Shown in pieces: positions 34,368-43,778 of a stretch of 64,000 nt of DNA. Location of the stretch: the NCBI RefSeq assembly GCF_014279655.1, contig NZ_CP047946.1:124001-188000 (forward strand), given 5' to 3'. Below the pieces are notes generated by a model. That model worked only from the letters and a program-made list of their open reading frames with translations. It was not told the DNA's origin and did no database searches. Numbering within the stretch: the stretch's first letter is position 1; every line of letters starts with the position of its first letter. Position numbers and translations under genes: made by a program. This DNA comes from Synechococcus sp. ROS8604 (lineage in GTDB: Bacteria > Cyanobacteriota > Cyanobacteriia > PCC-6307 > Cyanobiaceae).

Positions 34368-35027
34368 ATGGGTCTGTCTGAACTGATTACCCAGCTTCCA
34401 GAGCTGATTGGACAGGCCGTCGAGGCAAATCAATGGTTGGGGTATGGCGCCATTTTTGCGGCCATGTTTCTCGAAAATTTGTTTCCGCCTATTCCCTCTG
34501 AGCTGATCATGCCTTTGGGAGGATTTTATGTGCAGCAAGGGCAACTGCAATTCGTCCCCGTTGTGCTTGCGGGTTTGATTGGAACGGTGCTGGGAGCGTT
34601 GCCTTGGTATGGCATCGGCCGTCTGATCAATGAACAACGCATTGAGCAATGGCTCGAGCGCCATGGCCGCTGGATCGGCATTAGCCCCGAGGAATTGGCG
34701 CGCAGTCGCCGTTGGTTTAGCCGCTACGGGACGGCCCTCGTGTTTTGGGGACGGTTGGTGCCAGGCATTCGCACCTTGATTTCGGTTCCTGCAGGAATCG
34801 AGTTGATGCCGATGGCGCCATTTTTAATTTGGACCACGGCTGGCAGTCTGATCTGGACGCTGTTGCTCACCATCGCCGGGATGGTTCTTGGTGAGGGATA
34901 CAGCAATGTTGAGGTCTGGATCGATCCCTTCTCCAAGGTGATCAAGGTGGGCTTAGTGATTGCCGTTTTGGCTGGTGGGATCTGGCTGGCCCTGAGGATT
35001 TGGCGTCGCCGCCAGTCGGCCGATTAA
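34368..35027 (+). CDS. DedA-family membrane protein
   Basis: A 219-residue protein of the DedA/SNARE-associated family. FLENLFPPIPSELIMPLGGF is the family signature near residue 35, and the second is FWGRLVPGIRTLISVPAG near 127. Several membrane helices and a basic C-terminus (RIWRRRQ) are present. The family is linked to lipid carrier recycling and membrane homeostasis. ATG 34368 was chosen over the TTG one codon before. Confidence 0.92.
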   Translation: MGLSELITQLPELIGQAVEANQWLGYGAIFAAMFLENLFPPIPSELIMPLGGFYVQQGQLQFVPVVLAGLIGTVLGALPWYGIGRLINEQRIEQWLERHGRWIGISPEELARSRRWFSRYGTALVFWGRLVPGIRTLISVPAGIELMPMAPFLIWTTAGSLIWTLLLTIAGMVLGEGYSNVEVWIDPFSKVIKVGLVIAVLAGGIWLALRIWRRRQSAD

Positions 35028-35105
35028 CCAGCGGTCAGGTGCTGGCGACCGGCTGTTTTGAGCCCCTCAACGCGAGGAAGTCGCCGGTCGTCATGCACTC
35101 CTGTT

Positions 35106-35486
35106 TTAGAAGGGAACTTCTTCGTCGCTCGGGCTCCCTCCCCCGAATCCACCGGATCCTGCTTCGCTGTCGCGTTTGGAACCGAGGAGTTCGAGGCGAT
35201 CGACGCGAACAACAGGCTTGCTGCGTTCTTCACCGCTGTTGCGATCGGTCCAGCGATCCAATTTGAAGCTGCCGATGATGCCCAGGAGTGATCCTTTTTT
35301 GACGTAATCGGCGGCAACCTGGGCCTGCTTGCCCCAGATCTCAAGGTTGAACCAATCTGGTTCGTCGTCGCGGCTGCGGCGATTCACGGCAATGGTCAGG
35401 TTGGCCACCATGCTTCCCGATTCGAAGTAACGAACTTCGGGATCTCGGCCGGCGCGGCCGACCAGGGTTACGGAATTGACACCCAT
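35106..35486 (-). CDS. ssb: Single-stranded DNA-binding protein
   Basis: A 126-residue OB-fold protein with the typical N-terminus MGVNSVTLVGRAGRDPEVRY, WFNLEIWGKQAQVAADYVKK in the core, and the acidic C-terminal tip ending DEEVPF that recruits repair proteins. It is short for the family, which is common in picocyanobacteria. It is convergent with the DedA gene and divergent from mreB. Confidence 0.96.
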   Translation of the reverse strand: MGVNSVTLVGRAGRDPEVRYFESGSMVANLTIAVNRRSRDDEPDWFNLEIWGKQAQVAADYVKKGSLLGIIGSFKLDRWTDRNSGEERSKPVVRVDRLELLGSKRDSEAGSGGFGGGSPSDEEVPF

Positions 35487-35634
35487 AAAGGTCTTGTTCT
35501 GTGTGGATTAATGATGCGCCACGGTTGACGTGGCTGCTTTTAAGGAGTTCCACCCTCAGCGCCGGATGTATCAACTGATGCATCAGCCAGCGCATGACAC
35601 CCCTCCTAAGATTCGGCGACTTGTGCCCCATCCA

Positions 35635-36687
35635 GTGCTTTTTCGTCGATTTCAACTCTCCCGTGACATCGGTATCGACCTCGGCACTGCCAACACCCTG
35701 ATTTACGTCTCCGGCAAGGGGATCGTGTTGCAAGAACCTTCTGTGGTGGCGATTGATCTGGAGAGGGGAGTGCCCCTGGCCGTCGGAGATGAAGCGAAGC
35801 TGATGCTGGGCCGGACGCCCGGGAACATTCGCGCCATCCGGCCCCTACGTGATGGCGTGATCGCCGACTTTGATGCGGCTGAGCAGATGCTCAAAAGCTT
35901 CATTCAAAAAGGCAATGAGGGGCGCGGGATCATTGCTCCGCGTTTGGTGGTGGGCATCCCAAGCGGTGTGACGGGTGTGGAGCGCCGCGCCGTGCGTGAG
36001 GCGGGCCTGGCCGGTGCCAGAGAAGTGCATCTCATCGATGAGCCCGTGGCTGCTGCGATTGGTGCTGGGCTGCCGGTGACAGAGCCCGTCGGCACGATGA
36101 TTGTGGATATCGGTGGTGGAACCACCGAAGTGGCGGTGCTCAGCCTCGGAGGCACCGTGTTGAGTGAATCCGTTCGCGTTGCTGGTGATGAAATCAGCGA
36201 TTCGATTGGTGTCCATCTCAAAAAGGTTCACAACCTCGTCGTGGGTGAGCGCACCGCAGAAGACATCAAGATTCGAATCGGCTCTGCGTTTCCAGACAAC
36301 GACTTCGACCAGACCGTGATGGATGTGCGTGGTTTGCACCTCTTGTCTGGTTTGCCGCGCACGATTCAGCTCCAAGCGGGTGATCTTCGTGAGGCGATTG
36401 CTGAGCCCCTCAACGTGATTGTTGAGGCGGTGAAGCGCACGCTTGAACGCACTCCCCCTGAGCTGGCCGCGGACATCGTCGATCGCGGAATCATGCTCGC
36501 GGGCGGCGGGGCTCTGGTGAGAGGGATTAGTGATCTGATCAGCCATGAAACCGGGATCTTTACCCACGTGGCGGAAGATCCGCTGCTGTGTGTGGTGAAT
36601 GGCTGCGGACAGGTGCTGGAGGATTACAAGCGCTTGCAGCGTGTGTTGGATACCCCTGAATTCGTTCGTTCTGCCTCGAGCCTCTAA
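35635..36687 (+). CDS. mreB: Rod shape-determining protein MreB
   Basis: The GTG at 35635 starts 350 residues beginning MLFRRFQLSRDIGIDLGTAN, the usual MreB phosphate-1 motif. Phosphate-2 (MIVDIGGGTTEVAVLSLGG) and the adenosine-binding region (GIMLAGGGALVRG) are present. It is a bacterial actin that organises cell-wall synthesis. The frame upstream to 35530 is open, but the start matches family length. It is first of the mreBCD operon. Confidence 0.95.
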   Translation: MLFRRFQLSRDIGIDLGTANTLIYVSGKGIVLQEPSVVAIDLERGVPLAVGDEAKLMLGRTPGNIRAIRPLRDGVIADFDAAEQMLKSFIQKGNEGRGIIAPRLVVGIPSGVTGVERRAVREAGLAGAREVHLIDEPVAAAIGAGLPVTEPVGTMIVDIGGGTTEVAVLSLGGTVLSESVRVAGDEISDSIGVHLKKVHNLVVGERTAEDIKIRIGSAFPDNDFDQTVMDVRGLHLLSGLPRTIQLQAGDLREAIAEPLNVIVEAVKRTLERTPPELAADIVDRGIMLAGGGALVRGISDLISHETGIFTHVAEDPLLCVVNGCGQVLEDYKRLQRVLDTPEFVRSASSL

Positions 36688-36692
36688 TCCCG

Positions 36693-37436
36693 ATGGGCTC
36701 CTCGCCGTGGCCGCAGGGAACGCGTTCCCGGAGCCTGAAACGAATTTGGCCTTGGCTGGCTCTTCTTGGCGTGCTGGGGATGGTGCGTTGGAGCAAGGGC
36801 GCTGGTTTCGCGGATGCCTTTGCCTTGCTCACGCGTCCGTTTTGGCCAGGTTCAGCTCAGAAACAGTGGGTCCAGTCAGCGCAGCAGCAGGACGATGCCA
36901 CGCGTTTGCAGTTGCTTGAGGTGGATAACGCCCGTTTGAGGGGGTTGCTTTCCTTGGATCGTCAAGGCGCCCAAGGGGCGATTTCTGCTGCCGTGATCTC
37001 TCGAACGCCTGAGGGCTGGTGGCAGCAAATCGTGCTGGGGAAGGGGGGGCTAGCTGGCATCAAAAAAGGGGATGCGGTGAGCGGCCCGGGTGGATTAATT
37101 GGCCTTGTGCAAAGTGCCACTCCAGCGACAAGCCTTGTGCGTTTGCTCACCGCCCCGGGAAGTCGTGTCGGCGTTTGGGTGCCGCGGACCCGTCAACATG
37201 CCCTCCTGGTGGGAATGGGCACGGCCCGTCCTGAACTGAAATTCATCGACAAAGACGTGAAGGTTCGTCCTGGTGATTTGGTGAGTACCTCCCCGGCCAG
37301 CACCCTGTTGCCTGCAAACCTTCCTGTGGCCGTTGTGCAGTCCTTGAACTCCAGAGCGGTTCCCGCTCCCACGGCCCTGGTTCAGTTGATTGCGCCTCCG
37401 GATGCGATCGACTGGGTCCAGGTGAGTCGGCGCTGA
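36693..37436 (+). CDS. mreC: Rod shape-determining protein MreC
   Basis: A 247-residue protein with one N-terminal membrane helix (IWPWLALLGVLGMVRW), a coiled region (DATRLQLLEVDNARLRGLLS), and the beta-domain AAVISRTPEGWWQQIVLGKG followed by GVWVPRTRQHALLVGMG. It starts 5 bases after mreB. It is a periplasmic scaffold of the elongation machinery. Confidence 0.93.
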   Translation: MGSSPWPQGTRSRSLKRIWPWLALLGVLGMVRWSKGAGFADAFALLTRPFWPGSAQKQWVQSAQQQDDATRLQLLEVDNARLRGLLSLDRQGAQGAISAAVISRTPEGWWQQIVLGKGGLAGIKKGDAVSGPGGLIGLVQSATPATSLVRLLTAPGSRVGVWVPRTRQHALLVGMGTARPELKFIDKDVKVRPGDLVSTSPASTLLPANLPVAVVQSLNSRAVPAPTALVQLIAPPDAIDWVQVSRR

Positions 37437-37439
37437 TTG

Positions 37440-37943
37440 ATGGCTCGTCTTCACAGCCAACCGATCTGTGTTGCCTCCGGATTGTTGGTGCCGTTGATCA
37501 GCTTGGCGGCACCGTCATGGCTGAGCTTGGGAGGTGTCTTGCCGAGCTGGGCGGTGCTGTGGCTGTTGCCCTGGGCACTGGTGGATGGACCGGTATCGGG
37601 GGTGGTCGCGGGGGCGGCGATGGGATTGGTCCTGGATGGCCTCAATGTGGGAGATGTCAGTCAGGTGCCCGCTTTGATGCTGTTGGGCTGGTGGTGGGGA
37701 CGGCTTGGGCGGCGGGGCCGACCGATTCAACGCAGTCTCAATCTGGGGCTGCTGGCTTGGATCGGCACGATGTTGCTAGGGCTGAGCCTCTGGGCGCAGC
37801 TGTTGGTTCAGGGTGTGGATGCTCCTTTGGCCCAAGCCTTTGCATTACACACCTGTTTGGCTCAAGGCCTGATGACGGGTCTGATGGCCCCGATGATTGG
37901 GTCTTGGCAACTTCTGATCTGGCGACGGCGCACTCCCGCATGA
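37440..37943 (+). CDS. mreD: Rod shape-determining protein MreD-like
   Basis: A 167-residue hydrophobic protein with about five helices, including GPVSGVVAGAAMGLVLDGLN, the part best conserved in MreD. Sequence is weakly conserved in this family, so the call leans on position directly after mreC and on topology. Its stop overlaps the next gene by 4 bases (ATGA at 37940). ATG 37440 was chosen over TTG 37437. Confidence 0.85.
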   Translation: MARLHSQPICVASGLLVPLISLAAPSWLSLGGVLPSWAVLWLLPWALVDGPVSGVVAGAAMGLVLDGLNVGDVSQVPALMLLGWWWGRLGRRGRPIQRSLNLGLLAWIGTMLLGLSLWAQLLVQGVDAPLAQAFALHTCLAQGLMTGLMAPMIGSWQLLIWRRRTPA

Positions 37944-39262
37944 TTCAGCACACTTCTCATCGCCATAGGTCCCATCGCCTTAGGTGGCTCGCCTTGGCAG
38001 TTGTCAGCACGTCGTTGCTGATGGGGGGATGCCGGCGTGCGGCCGCTCCAGATGGAGCTCTCCAGCTTTGGACGCTGCAACTAGCGCCCAAATTCAACAC
38101 CTACATGGAACAGGTGATTGATCGCTGGGATGATGAGCATCCCGATGCGCCGGTGCGTTGGACCGACCTGCCCTGGGGTTCGGTGGAACGGAAGCTCCTG
38201 GCAGCCGTGTTTGCGCGCACCGCTCCTGATGTGGTGAATCTCAATCCCCCCTTCGCGGCCAATTTGGCAAGCAAGGGTGGGTTGACCGATCTCACGCCGC
38301 TCTTGCCGCCCGATGCCGCTCAGCGCTATTTGCCTTCGGTGTGGCGTGCCGCGCGCGATTCAAAGGCGGGCCAGATTGCCGTGCCCTGGTATCTCACGGT
38401 CCGCCTCAGCTTGGTCAACCAGCAGCTGCTTCAACAAGCTGGCGTGAAATCGCCACCCCGTCGTTGGGATGATGTCCCTGAGTTTGCCCGCCGCATTCGA
38501 GAGCGAACCGGGCGTTATGGGCTGTTTGTCACGGCCGTGCCCGACGATTCCGCTGAATTGCTGGAGTCGATGGTGCAGATGGGGGTCGTTTTGCTCGATG
38601 AGCAACAGCGCGCTGGATTCGATTCGCCAGAGGGGCGCAAGGCGTTTGCGTTTTGGACCGATTTGTATCGAAAGGGGCTTCTCCCTCGGGAAGTGGTCAG
38701 TCAAGGGCAGCGCCGGGCGATTGAGCTCTACCAAAGTGGTGAGCTTGCCTTGCTGGCCAGTGGGGCTGAATTTTTACGCAGTATTCAGACCAATGCCCCT
38801 GGAGTGGCGGCGGTGACCATCCCTCAACCGCCTCTTACAGGAGACGATGGCACCGCCAACGTGGCTTTGATGACGCTCGCTGTTCCTCGCCAGAGTCAGC
38901 GACCTCAAGAGGCGTTGTCGTTCGCCCTGGATCTCACCAACGGACCGAATCAAGCGCGCTTTGCGCGTGAGGCCAGAGTGTTGCCCTCCTCTCTGGCAGC
39001 TCTCAGGCAGGTGCGTGCTGAGCTCGAAGCCGAGCGACCTGCCACTCCCGAGCAGGCTCAAATTCGAGAGGCGAGGTTGCTGTCGGCCAAGACGCTGGAG
39101 GGAGCGAGGGTCCTGGTGCCTGCGACGCCAGGGGTGAAGCGTCTGCAAAGCATCGTTTACACCCAGCTTCAGAGGGCGATGCTGGGTCAGATCAGTAGTG
39201 AGGAGGCGGTGCGTAGCGCTGCTGAACAGTGGAACCGTTATTCAGAGGCGCGCTGGCCCTAA
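37940..39262 (+). CDS. Extracellular solute-binding lipoprotein (sugar ABC type)
   Basis: A 440-residue protein with a lipoprotein signal ending LLMGGC and the family-1 solute-binding pattern: LQLWTLQLAPKFNTYMEQVI at the N-terminus, PDVVNLNPPFAANLASKGGL, IAVPWYLTVRLSLVNQQLL and the middle segment RRAIELYQSGELALLASG. It would deliver a sugar or related solute to an ABC importer. No permease or ATPase gene is nearby. It overlaps mreD by 4 bases, so it seems transcribed with the cell-shape genes. Confidence 0.88.
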   Translation: MIQHTSHRHRSHRLRWLALAVVSTSLLMGGCRRAAAPDGALQLWTLQLAPKFNTYMEQVIDRWDDEHPDAPVRWTDLPWGSVERKLLAAVFARTAPDVVNLNPPFAANLASKGGLTDLTPLLPPDAAQRYLPSVWRAARDSKAGQIAVPWYLTVRLSLVNQQLLQQAGVKSPPRRWDDVPEFARRIRERTGRYGLFVTAVPDDSAELLESMVQMGVVLLDEQQRAGFDSPEGRKAFAFWTDLYRKGLLPREVVSQGQRRAIELYQSGELALLASGAEFLRSIQTNAPGVAAVTIPQPPLTGDDGTANVALMTLAVPRQSQRPQEALSFALDLTNGPNQARFAREARVLPSSLAALRQVRAELEAERPATPEQAQIREARLLSAKTLEGARVLVPATPGVKRLQSIVYTQLQRAMLGQISSEEAVRSAAEQWNRYSEARWP

Positions 39263-39387
39263 GGGAGCTATTCACTGCCTTGAGTTGAAAACATAAAGAC
39301 AATCAAAAACCTGAGTCGATAGCTTTTTGTCACTCACGAATCGTTTGCGCTGACCGGTAGAGTCGCTTCTCTTCATATTGTGTTGCG

Positions 39388-40155
39388 ATGCCCACAGATG
39401 GGCCTTCTGTAAAAGGAACCATTCTTGTGGTTGACGACGAGCCCGCAGTTAGGCGGGTTTTGTTGATGCGTCTGCAATTAGCTGGTTTCAACGTCATTTC
39501 CGCTGAGGACGGGGAGGAGGCGTTGGAGATGTTCCACAACGAAGCTCCAGACCTTGTTGTGCTCGACGTCATGCTTCCCAAAATGGACGGTTTTGCCGTG
39601 TGCAGGCGTCTGAGAGCGGAATCCTGCGTCCCCATCATTTTTCTTTCCGCGCTGGAATCGATTTCTGAACGCGTCGCTGCCCTCGACCTTGGCGCCGATG
39701 ACTATCTGCCAAAACCCTTCAGTCCAAAGGAGCTGGAAGCCCGTATCTCCACGATTTTGAGGCGGGTTGGATCTGGTTCCGCCACCGTTGAGCCACGAGA
39801 GATTCCAAGTGGCCAAGGGGTGATGCGGGTTGGAGACCTCGTGGTCGATACCAATCGCCGTCAGGTGAATCGTGGAACTGAGCGCATCGCTCTCACCTAC
39901 ACAGAATTCAGCCTCCTTGAGCTGCTGTTTCGGGATCCAGGTCATGTGGTGCCTAGGGCTGAAATCCTTGAGCAGCTCTGGGGATACCCGCCTAGACGCG
40001 CGGCCGACCTCCGGGTTGTTGATGTTTACGTCGCACGCCTGCGAGGCAAGCTTGAGCCCGACCCTCGCAATCCTGAATTGATTCTCACGGTGAGAGGGAT
40101 TGGTTATGCGTCTCAGCGCATGGGTGAGCCCGCGGGAGCACCGGCAGCAGTTTGA
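39388..40155 (+). CDS. rpaB: OmpR-type response regulator RpaB
   Basis: A 255-residue two-domain regulator. The receiver has the acidic pair VVDDEPAVRRVLLMRLQL, the phosphorylated aspartate in LVVLDVMLPKMDGFAVCRRL and the lysine in DYLPKPFSPKELEARI. The winged-helix domain contains GTERIALTYTEFSLLELLF and RVVDVYVARLRGKLE. This combination, and the position before lysS, matches cyanobacterial RpaB, the essential regulator of high-light and photosystem genes. Confidence 0.93.
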   Translation: MPTDGPSVKGTILVVDDEPAVRRVLLMRLQLAGFNVISAEDGEEALEMFHNEAPDLVVLDVMLPKMDGFAVCRRLRAESCVPIIFLSALESISERVAALDLGADDYLPKPFSPKELEARISTILRRVGSGSATVEPREIPSGQGVMRVGDLVVDTNRRQVNRGTERIALTYTEFSLLELLFRDPGHVVPRAEILEQLWGYPPRRAADLRVVDVYVARLRGKLEPDPRNPELILTVRGIGYASQRMGEPAGAPAAV

Positions 40156-40226
40156 TGATTTTGGCGTAATCCGCTCGCTCTCGTGCCCGTCGCAGGGCAG
40201 GATGGCGCCCGACTGCTTCTTCTCTC

Positions 40227-41696
40227 TTGTCTGAACTTCGTGAGACCCGCTTGGAGAAGGCGAATGCTCTCAAAGAACAGGGGCAAGAGCCGTATGCGTT
40301 GCGCTTTGATCTCACCGATCGCATGGCGCGCCTCCAAGCCGATCATGCTGATCTCCCGAAAGGAACCGAGCGTGACCTGAAGGTTTCGGTGGCTGGTCGG
40401 GTGATGACGCGCCGAGTGATGGGCAAGCTTGCGTTCTTCACGCTGGCGGATGAAACGGGAACGATCCAGTTGTTTCTCGAAAAAGCAACGCTGGGAGACC
40501 GCTTTGCTCAGCTCAGTTCCTTGGTGGATGCAGGTGACCTGATCGGAGTTCACGGCATTTTGCGCCGCACCGATCGCGGTGAATTGTCCGTCAAGGTGAG
40601 CGAATGGCAGATGCTCACCAAGTCGCTGCAGCCCCTGCCAGATAAATGGCATGGCCTTGCGGATGTGGAGAAGCGTTATCGCCAGCGCTATTTGGATTTG
40701 ATCGTCACGCCGCAGTCTCGTGAGACCTTCCGGCGTCGAGCGATGGCCGTGAGTGCGATCCGCCGTTGGTTGGATGAACGCGACTTCCTAGAGATCGAAA
40801 CACCGGTCTTGCAATCCGAAGCCGGTGGAGCTGAGGCGCGACCGTTCATCACGCATCACAACACCCTCGATCTGCCTCTCTACTTGCGGATTGCCACGGA
40901 GCTCCATCTCAAACGTCTCGTGGTGGGTGGATTTGAACGGGTGTATGAGCTCGGACGGATCTTTCGCAACGAAGGGGTGAGCACGCGCCATAACCCTGAA
41001 TTCACCTCGGTGGAGGTGTATCAAGCTTATGCCGATTACAACGACATGATGACGCTCACCGAAGAGCTGATCGCCTCGGTTTGTGAGCAGGTTTGCGGGA
41101 CGACCCGCATCAGCTACCAGGGCGTGGAGGTGGACCTGACGCCGTCCTGGAGGCGCGCCACGATGCATGAACTCGTGCAGGAGTCCACCGGCCTGGATTT
41201 CGCCTCTTTCCAGACCCGTGAGGCGGCTGTGGAGGCGATGCGAGCTGCGAATCTCCCTGCACCGGATAAGGCCGACACGGTCGGACGGCTCTTGAACGAA
41301 GCGTTTGAGCATGCGGTGGAACCCAATTTGATCCAGCCAACCTTTGTGCTCGATTACCCGCAGGAAATTTCCCCCCTTGCGCGTAAACATCGCAACAAGC
41401 CAGGTTTGGTGGAGCGGTTTGAGTTGTTCATCGTGGGCCGAGAAACGGCCAATGCCTTCAGTGAGCTCACGGATCCTTTGGATCAAAGAGGCCGCATGGA
41501 GCTCCAGCAGGAACGCCGTGCGGCAGGAGATGTGGAAGCCAGCGGCGTGGATGAGGATTTCATTCAGGCCCTGGAAGTGGGGATGCCCCCCACCGGTGGA
41601 CTTGGAATCGGGATTGATCGCTTGGTGATGCTGCTCACGGATAGCCCCTCCATTCGGGATGTGATTGCCTTTCCGTTGATGCGACCTGAGGGGTGA
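40227..41696 (+). CDS. lysS: Lysyl-tRNA synthetase, class II
   Basis: A 489-residue enzyme. The anticodon-binding OB domain is seen in [18 protein letters not shown]. Class II motif 1 is around [21 protein letters not shown], motif 2 around [20 protein letters not shown], and motif 3 is [12 protein letters not shown]. The TTG at 40227 gives the family-like start [11 protein letters not shown]. No better in-frame ATG is near. Confidence 0.96.
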   Translation: MSELRETRLEKANALKEQGQEPYALRFDLTDRMARLQADHADLPKGTERDLKVSVAGRVMTRRVMGKLAFFTLADETGTIQLFLEKATLGDRFAQLSSLVDAGDLIGVHGILRRTDRGELSVKVSEWQMLTKSLQPLPDKWHGLADVEKRYRQRYLDLIVTPQSRETFRRRAMAVSAIRRWLDERDFLEIETPVLQSEAGGAEARPFITHHNTLDLPLYLRIATELHLKRLVVGGFERVYELGRIFRNEGVSTRHNPEFTSVEVYQAYADYNDMMTLTEELIASVCEQVCGTTRISYQGVEVDLTPSWRRATMHELVQESTGLDFASFQTREAAVEAMRAANLPAPDKADTVGRLLNEAFEHAVEPNLIQPTFVLDYPQEISPLARKHRNKPGLVERFELFIVGRETANAFSELTDPLDQRGRMELQQERRAAGDVEASGVDEDFIQALEVGMPPTGGLGIGIDRLVMLLTDSPSIRDVIAFPLMRPEG

Positions 41697-41741
41697 CCTG
41701 TCAGCATGGATAATTAAACCCAGTGGCAGGGTCCAATTCCC

Positions 41742-42005
41742 ATGAGTGGTGAGCGCGTAGGTTTCCGCTTCAAACACGCCGATGCGGTGGTCAAGCGCAA
41801 TCCGCAGGGGCGGTCCCGTCGCGGATGGGTGATGGAGCCCGTGGAACAGACCACGAGCCGAGGCACCAAGATGCCCGCTTATCGCATCCGCTGGCGTGAC
41901 AGTGAGCGTCCTGAGATCGTGCTTCAGCACATGCTGATTGCTGATCCAGATCCCACTCCTCCGCCTGAAAATGTGAGCCTTGAGCCACCCGCCCCGAAGG
42001 CTTGA
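41742..42005 (+). CDS. Conserved hypothetical small protein
   Basis: An 87-residue soluble basic protein: GFRFKHADAVVKRNPQGRSR, then a compact domain RGTKMPAYRIRWRDSERPEI and a proline-rich acidic tail. The composition is protein-like and the start ATG is clear. It looks like one of the small proteins limited to picocyanobacteria, but I cannot name the family. It is convergent with the coiled-coil gene at 42043. Confidence 0.7.
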   Translation: MSGERVGFRFKHADAVVKRNPQGRSRRGWVMEPVEQTTSRGTKMPAYRIRWRDSERPEIVLQHMLIADPDPTPPPENVSLEPPAPKA

Positions 42006-42028
42006 TCGAGAGAGATGACACGTGCGAT

Positions 42029-42072
42029 GAGCTGAGGCCCTTTTAGCTGAGCCCTTTACTGCGCCTCAGCTC
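42029..42072. repeat. Long-stem inverted repeat between convergent genes
   Basis: Perfect 10-base arms GAGCTGAGGC and GCCTCAGCTC flank a 24-base loop and overlap the end of the minus-strand gene. It could terminate transcription from both sides, but there is no T run next to the stem. Confidence 0.4.
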
Positions 42073-42528
42073 TTCGATCTCTTGCTGTGCTTCGAAGAGG
42101 GCCCAGTCCTCATCAAGGCTTCGCCGAGATGTTGACTGCTTTTCCTGGGTTTTCAGGCTGTTGAGCTGCTCCTCGAGTTCGGCGAACTGAAGGCCAAGCG
42201 CCTCGAACTCCTCCCAGAGTTCACGACCTTGCTGCATCAAGGCGACAACGTGCTGATCCGCCCGTTGCCCAAGTTCAAGGGCGCCAGCTCTACGTGCTTT
42301 CTCTCCACGCTGTGTCCAGGCTTGGACTTGTTCAGCAAGCGTGAGCAGCTGGCGGCGCAATTCCTTCGCTTGGAGTTGCTGTTGCCCGCGACGGTTGTGA
42401 AGATCCCTTTGACGGTCTTGCAGATGTTGTTCGCGCAGAAGTTGATCTTGGCTTGGATTGCTACGCAAAAACTGCTCAAGCCGTTCTTCCAAGCTGCGTT
42501 CGAGGTTGTCAAGCCAGGAGGGACTCAT
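42043..42528 (-). CDS. Coiled-coil protein of the hercynine cluster
   Basis: A 161-residue almost wholly helical protein rich in Gln, Glu, Arg and Leu (QLLREQHLQDRQRDLHNRRG) with strong coiled-coil character and no membrane segment. Its position after egtD and the small protein matches a cyanobacterial family named as a hercynine metabolism protein (TIGR04376 type, from memory). The function is unknown. It overlaps the small-protein gene by 4 bases. Confidence 0.7.
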   Translation of the reverse strand: MSPSWLDNLERSLEERLEQFLRSNPSQDQLLREQHLQDRQRDLHNRRGQQQLQAKELRRQLLTLAEQVQAWTQRGEKARRAGALELGQRADQHVVALMQQGRELWEEFEALGLQFAELEEQLNSLKTQEKQSTSRRSLDEDWALFEAQQEIEELRRSKGLS

Positions 42529-42758
42529 GGGATTTGATCCGGTGCGCGCGTGATCAATGGAGCTTCGATCTCCTGCTCGAGCGGATTGATCGCCCCTTCC
42601 CGTGACCGCAGCAACAGCTGGGTGAGACGGGCGACCGAGCCCTCGCCCAGCTCGAGAGCGCCTAGGCGATCGAAGGCATTGCGGTAGACCGTTTCCAGCT
42701 CTTCGATCAGGGTTTCACGTTGTAGGCGGACGGTGGCCCGTTGCTCGTCGCGACTCAT
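42525..42758 (-). CDS. Hercynine-cluster small protein
   Basis: A 77-residue helical protein (RETLIEELETVYRNAFDRLG) with no membrane segment. Its place between egtD and the coiled-coil gene fits the small protein family linked to hercynine genes in cyanobacteria (TIGR04375 type, from memory). It may help EgtB/EgtD, but nothing in the sequence shows how. Confidence 0.7.
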   Translation of the reverse strand: MSRDEQRATVRLQRETLIEELETVYRNAFDRLGALELGEGSVARLTQLLLRSREGAINPLEQEIEAPLITRAPDQIP

Positions 42759-42785
42759 GGCTCAGCAGGGATGAAGGTCTGGATC

Positions 42786-43778
42786 TCAGTCTGTGGGCTC
42801 TAAGAGATGCAAGGAGAGATCATCCTCTGGATCATGCCAGCGACGCAGCCAGCGCCATCCGGCCTGTTGCGCTAACGCAACAGCGCGTTCAGGGCTGTAC
42901 TTGAGGCTGTATTCGGTGATCAGGGGTTCATCGCATTGGAAGCTCCAACGCTCACCGGCGATCCTGACCACTTGGTCGCAGCGGCTGATCAAGGCCATCT
43001 GCACGCGTTGTTGCTCGGCTTGCCAACCCGCTTGGTACGAAAAGGCTTGGGGGTCAAAATTTGCTCCCAAATCGGCATTGAGGCGATGCAGCAAGTTGCG
43101 TGCAAAGGCGGCTGAGATCCCAGCGGCATCGTTGTAGGCGGCTTCGAGGCGGACCTTGCTCTTGGGTTGGTCAAGACCAAGAAGGAGAGGTCCCCCATTC
43201 AGCAACTGCTTGAACTGGCGCAGCACGCGGATGGCATCGTCCTGTTCAAAATTGCCGAGCGAGCTGCCAGGGAAGAAGCCGATCCGCCGTTGCTTTCGCA
43301 GCAATGGGTGCTCAGGCAGGGATGAAAGCGTGCTGTGATCGCAGCAAATGCCCAGCATGGGCACCCTTGGGTGGCGTTGTTGCAGGGCAGTGGTGGCTTT
43401 GCGTAGATGCTCGGCACTGATGTCCAGCGCTACATAGGCGGCTGGATGGGCTGCCTCGAGAAGAGGGCCTACTTTTTGGGCGCTGCCAGCACCGAATTCC
43501 ACGATCACCCCTTCACCGATGGCGGCCGCAATCTCTGGGGCCGACGAATCGAGCAGGGCAATTTCGGTGCGAGTCAGGCTGTATTCGGGTTGCTCACAGA
43601 TGCGATCGAACAGGCGTGACCCCTCCTCGTCATAGAGAAACCAGGCCGGCAGCTGGCGGGGACAACGGTTGAGCCCGATCCTGACGAGCTGTTCCATATC
43701 TGCTGCTGGCGGATGGAGGTCGATCAGTTCTGTTTTTCGATCGGTTGTGTAATCGGGTTGTTGAGAGGTGGTGGTCAT
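42786..43778 (-). CDS. egtD: L-histidine N-alpha-methyltransferase EgtD
   Basis: A 330-residue SAM methyltransferase of the EgtD family: RQLPAWFLYDEEGSRLFDRI near the N-terminus, the SAM loop VEFGAGSAQKVGPLLE, and FFPGSSLGNFEQDDA. It converts histidine to hercynine, the first step of ergothioneine synthesis. The start overlaps the egtB stop by 4 bases, so the two steps are co-expressed. Confidence 0.94.
   Translation of the reverse strand: MTTTSQQPDYTTDRKTELIDLHPPAADMEQLVRIGLNRCPRQLPAWFLYDEEGSRLFDRICEQPEYSLTRTEIALLDSSAPEIAAAIGEGVIVEFGAGSAQKVGPLLEAAHPAAYVALDISAEHLRKATTALQQRHPRVPMLGICCDHSTLSSLPEHPLLRKQRRIGFFPGSSLGNFEQDDAIRVLRQFKQLLNGGPLLLGLDQPKSKVRLEAAYNDAAGISAAFARNLLHRLNADLGANFDPQAFSYQAGWQAEQQRVQMALISRCDQVVRIAGERWSFQCDEPLITEYSLKYSPERAVALAQQAGWRWLRRWHDPEDDLSLHLLEPTD

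Noticed and set aside
35845-36567. 240-codon open frame antisense to mreB
   Set aside because: It lies wholly over mreB, shows no recognisable domain and has no ribosome-binding site. Long antisense frames are common in genes with this codon bias.
37517-37939. N-terminal extension of the solute-binding lipoprotein
   Set aside because: It overlaps mreD, is glycine-rich shadow sequence, and would bury the lipoprotein signal.
40788-41930. 380-codon open frame antisense to lysS
   Set aside because: It mirrors a conserved essential gene and its composition (many His, Arg, Gly) is typical of a shadow frame.
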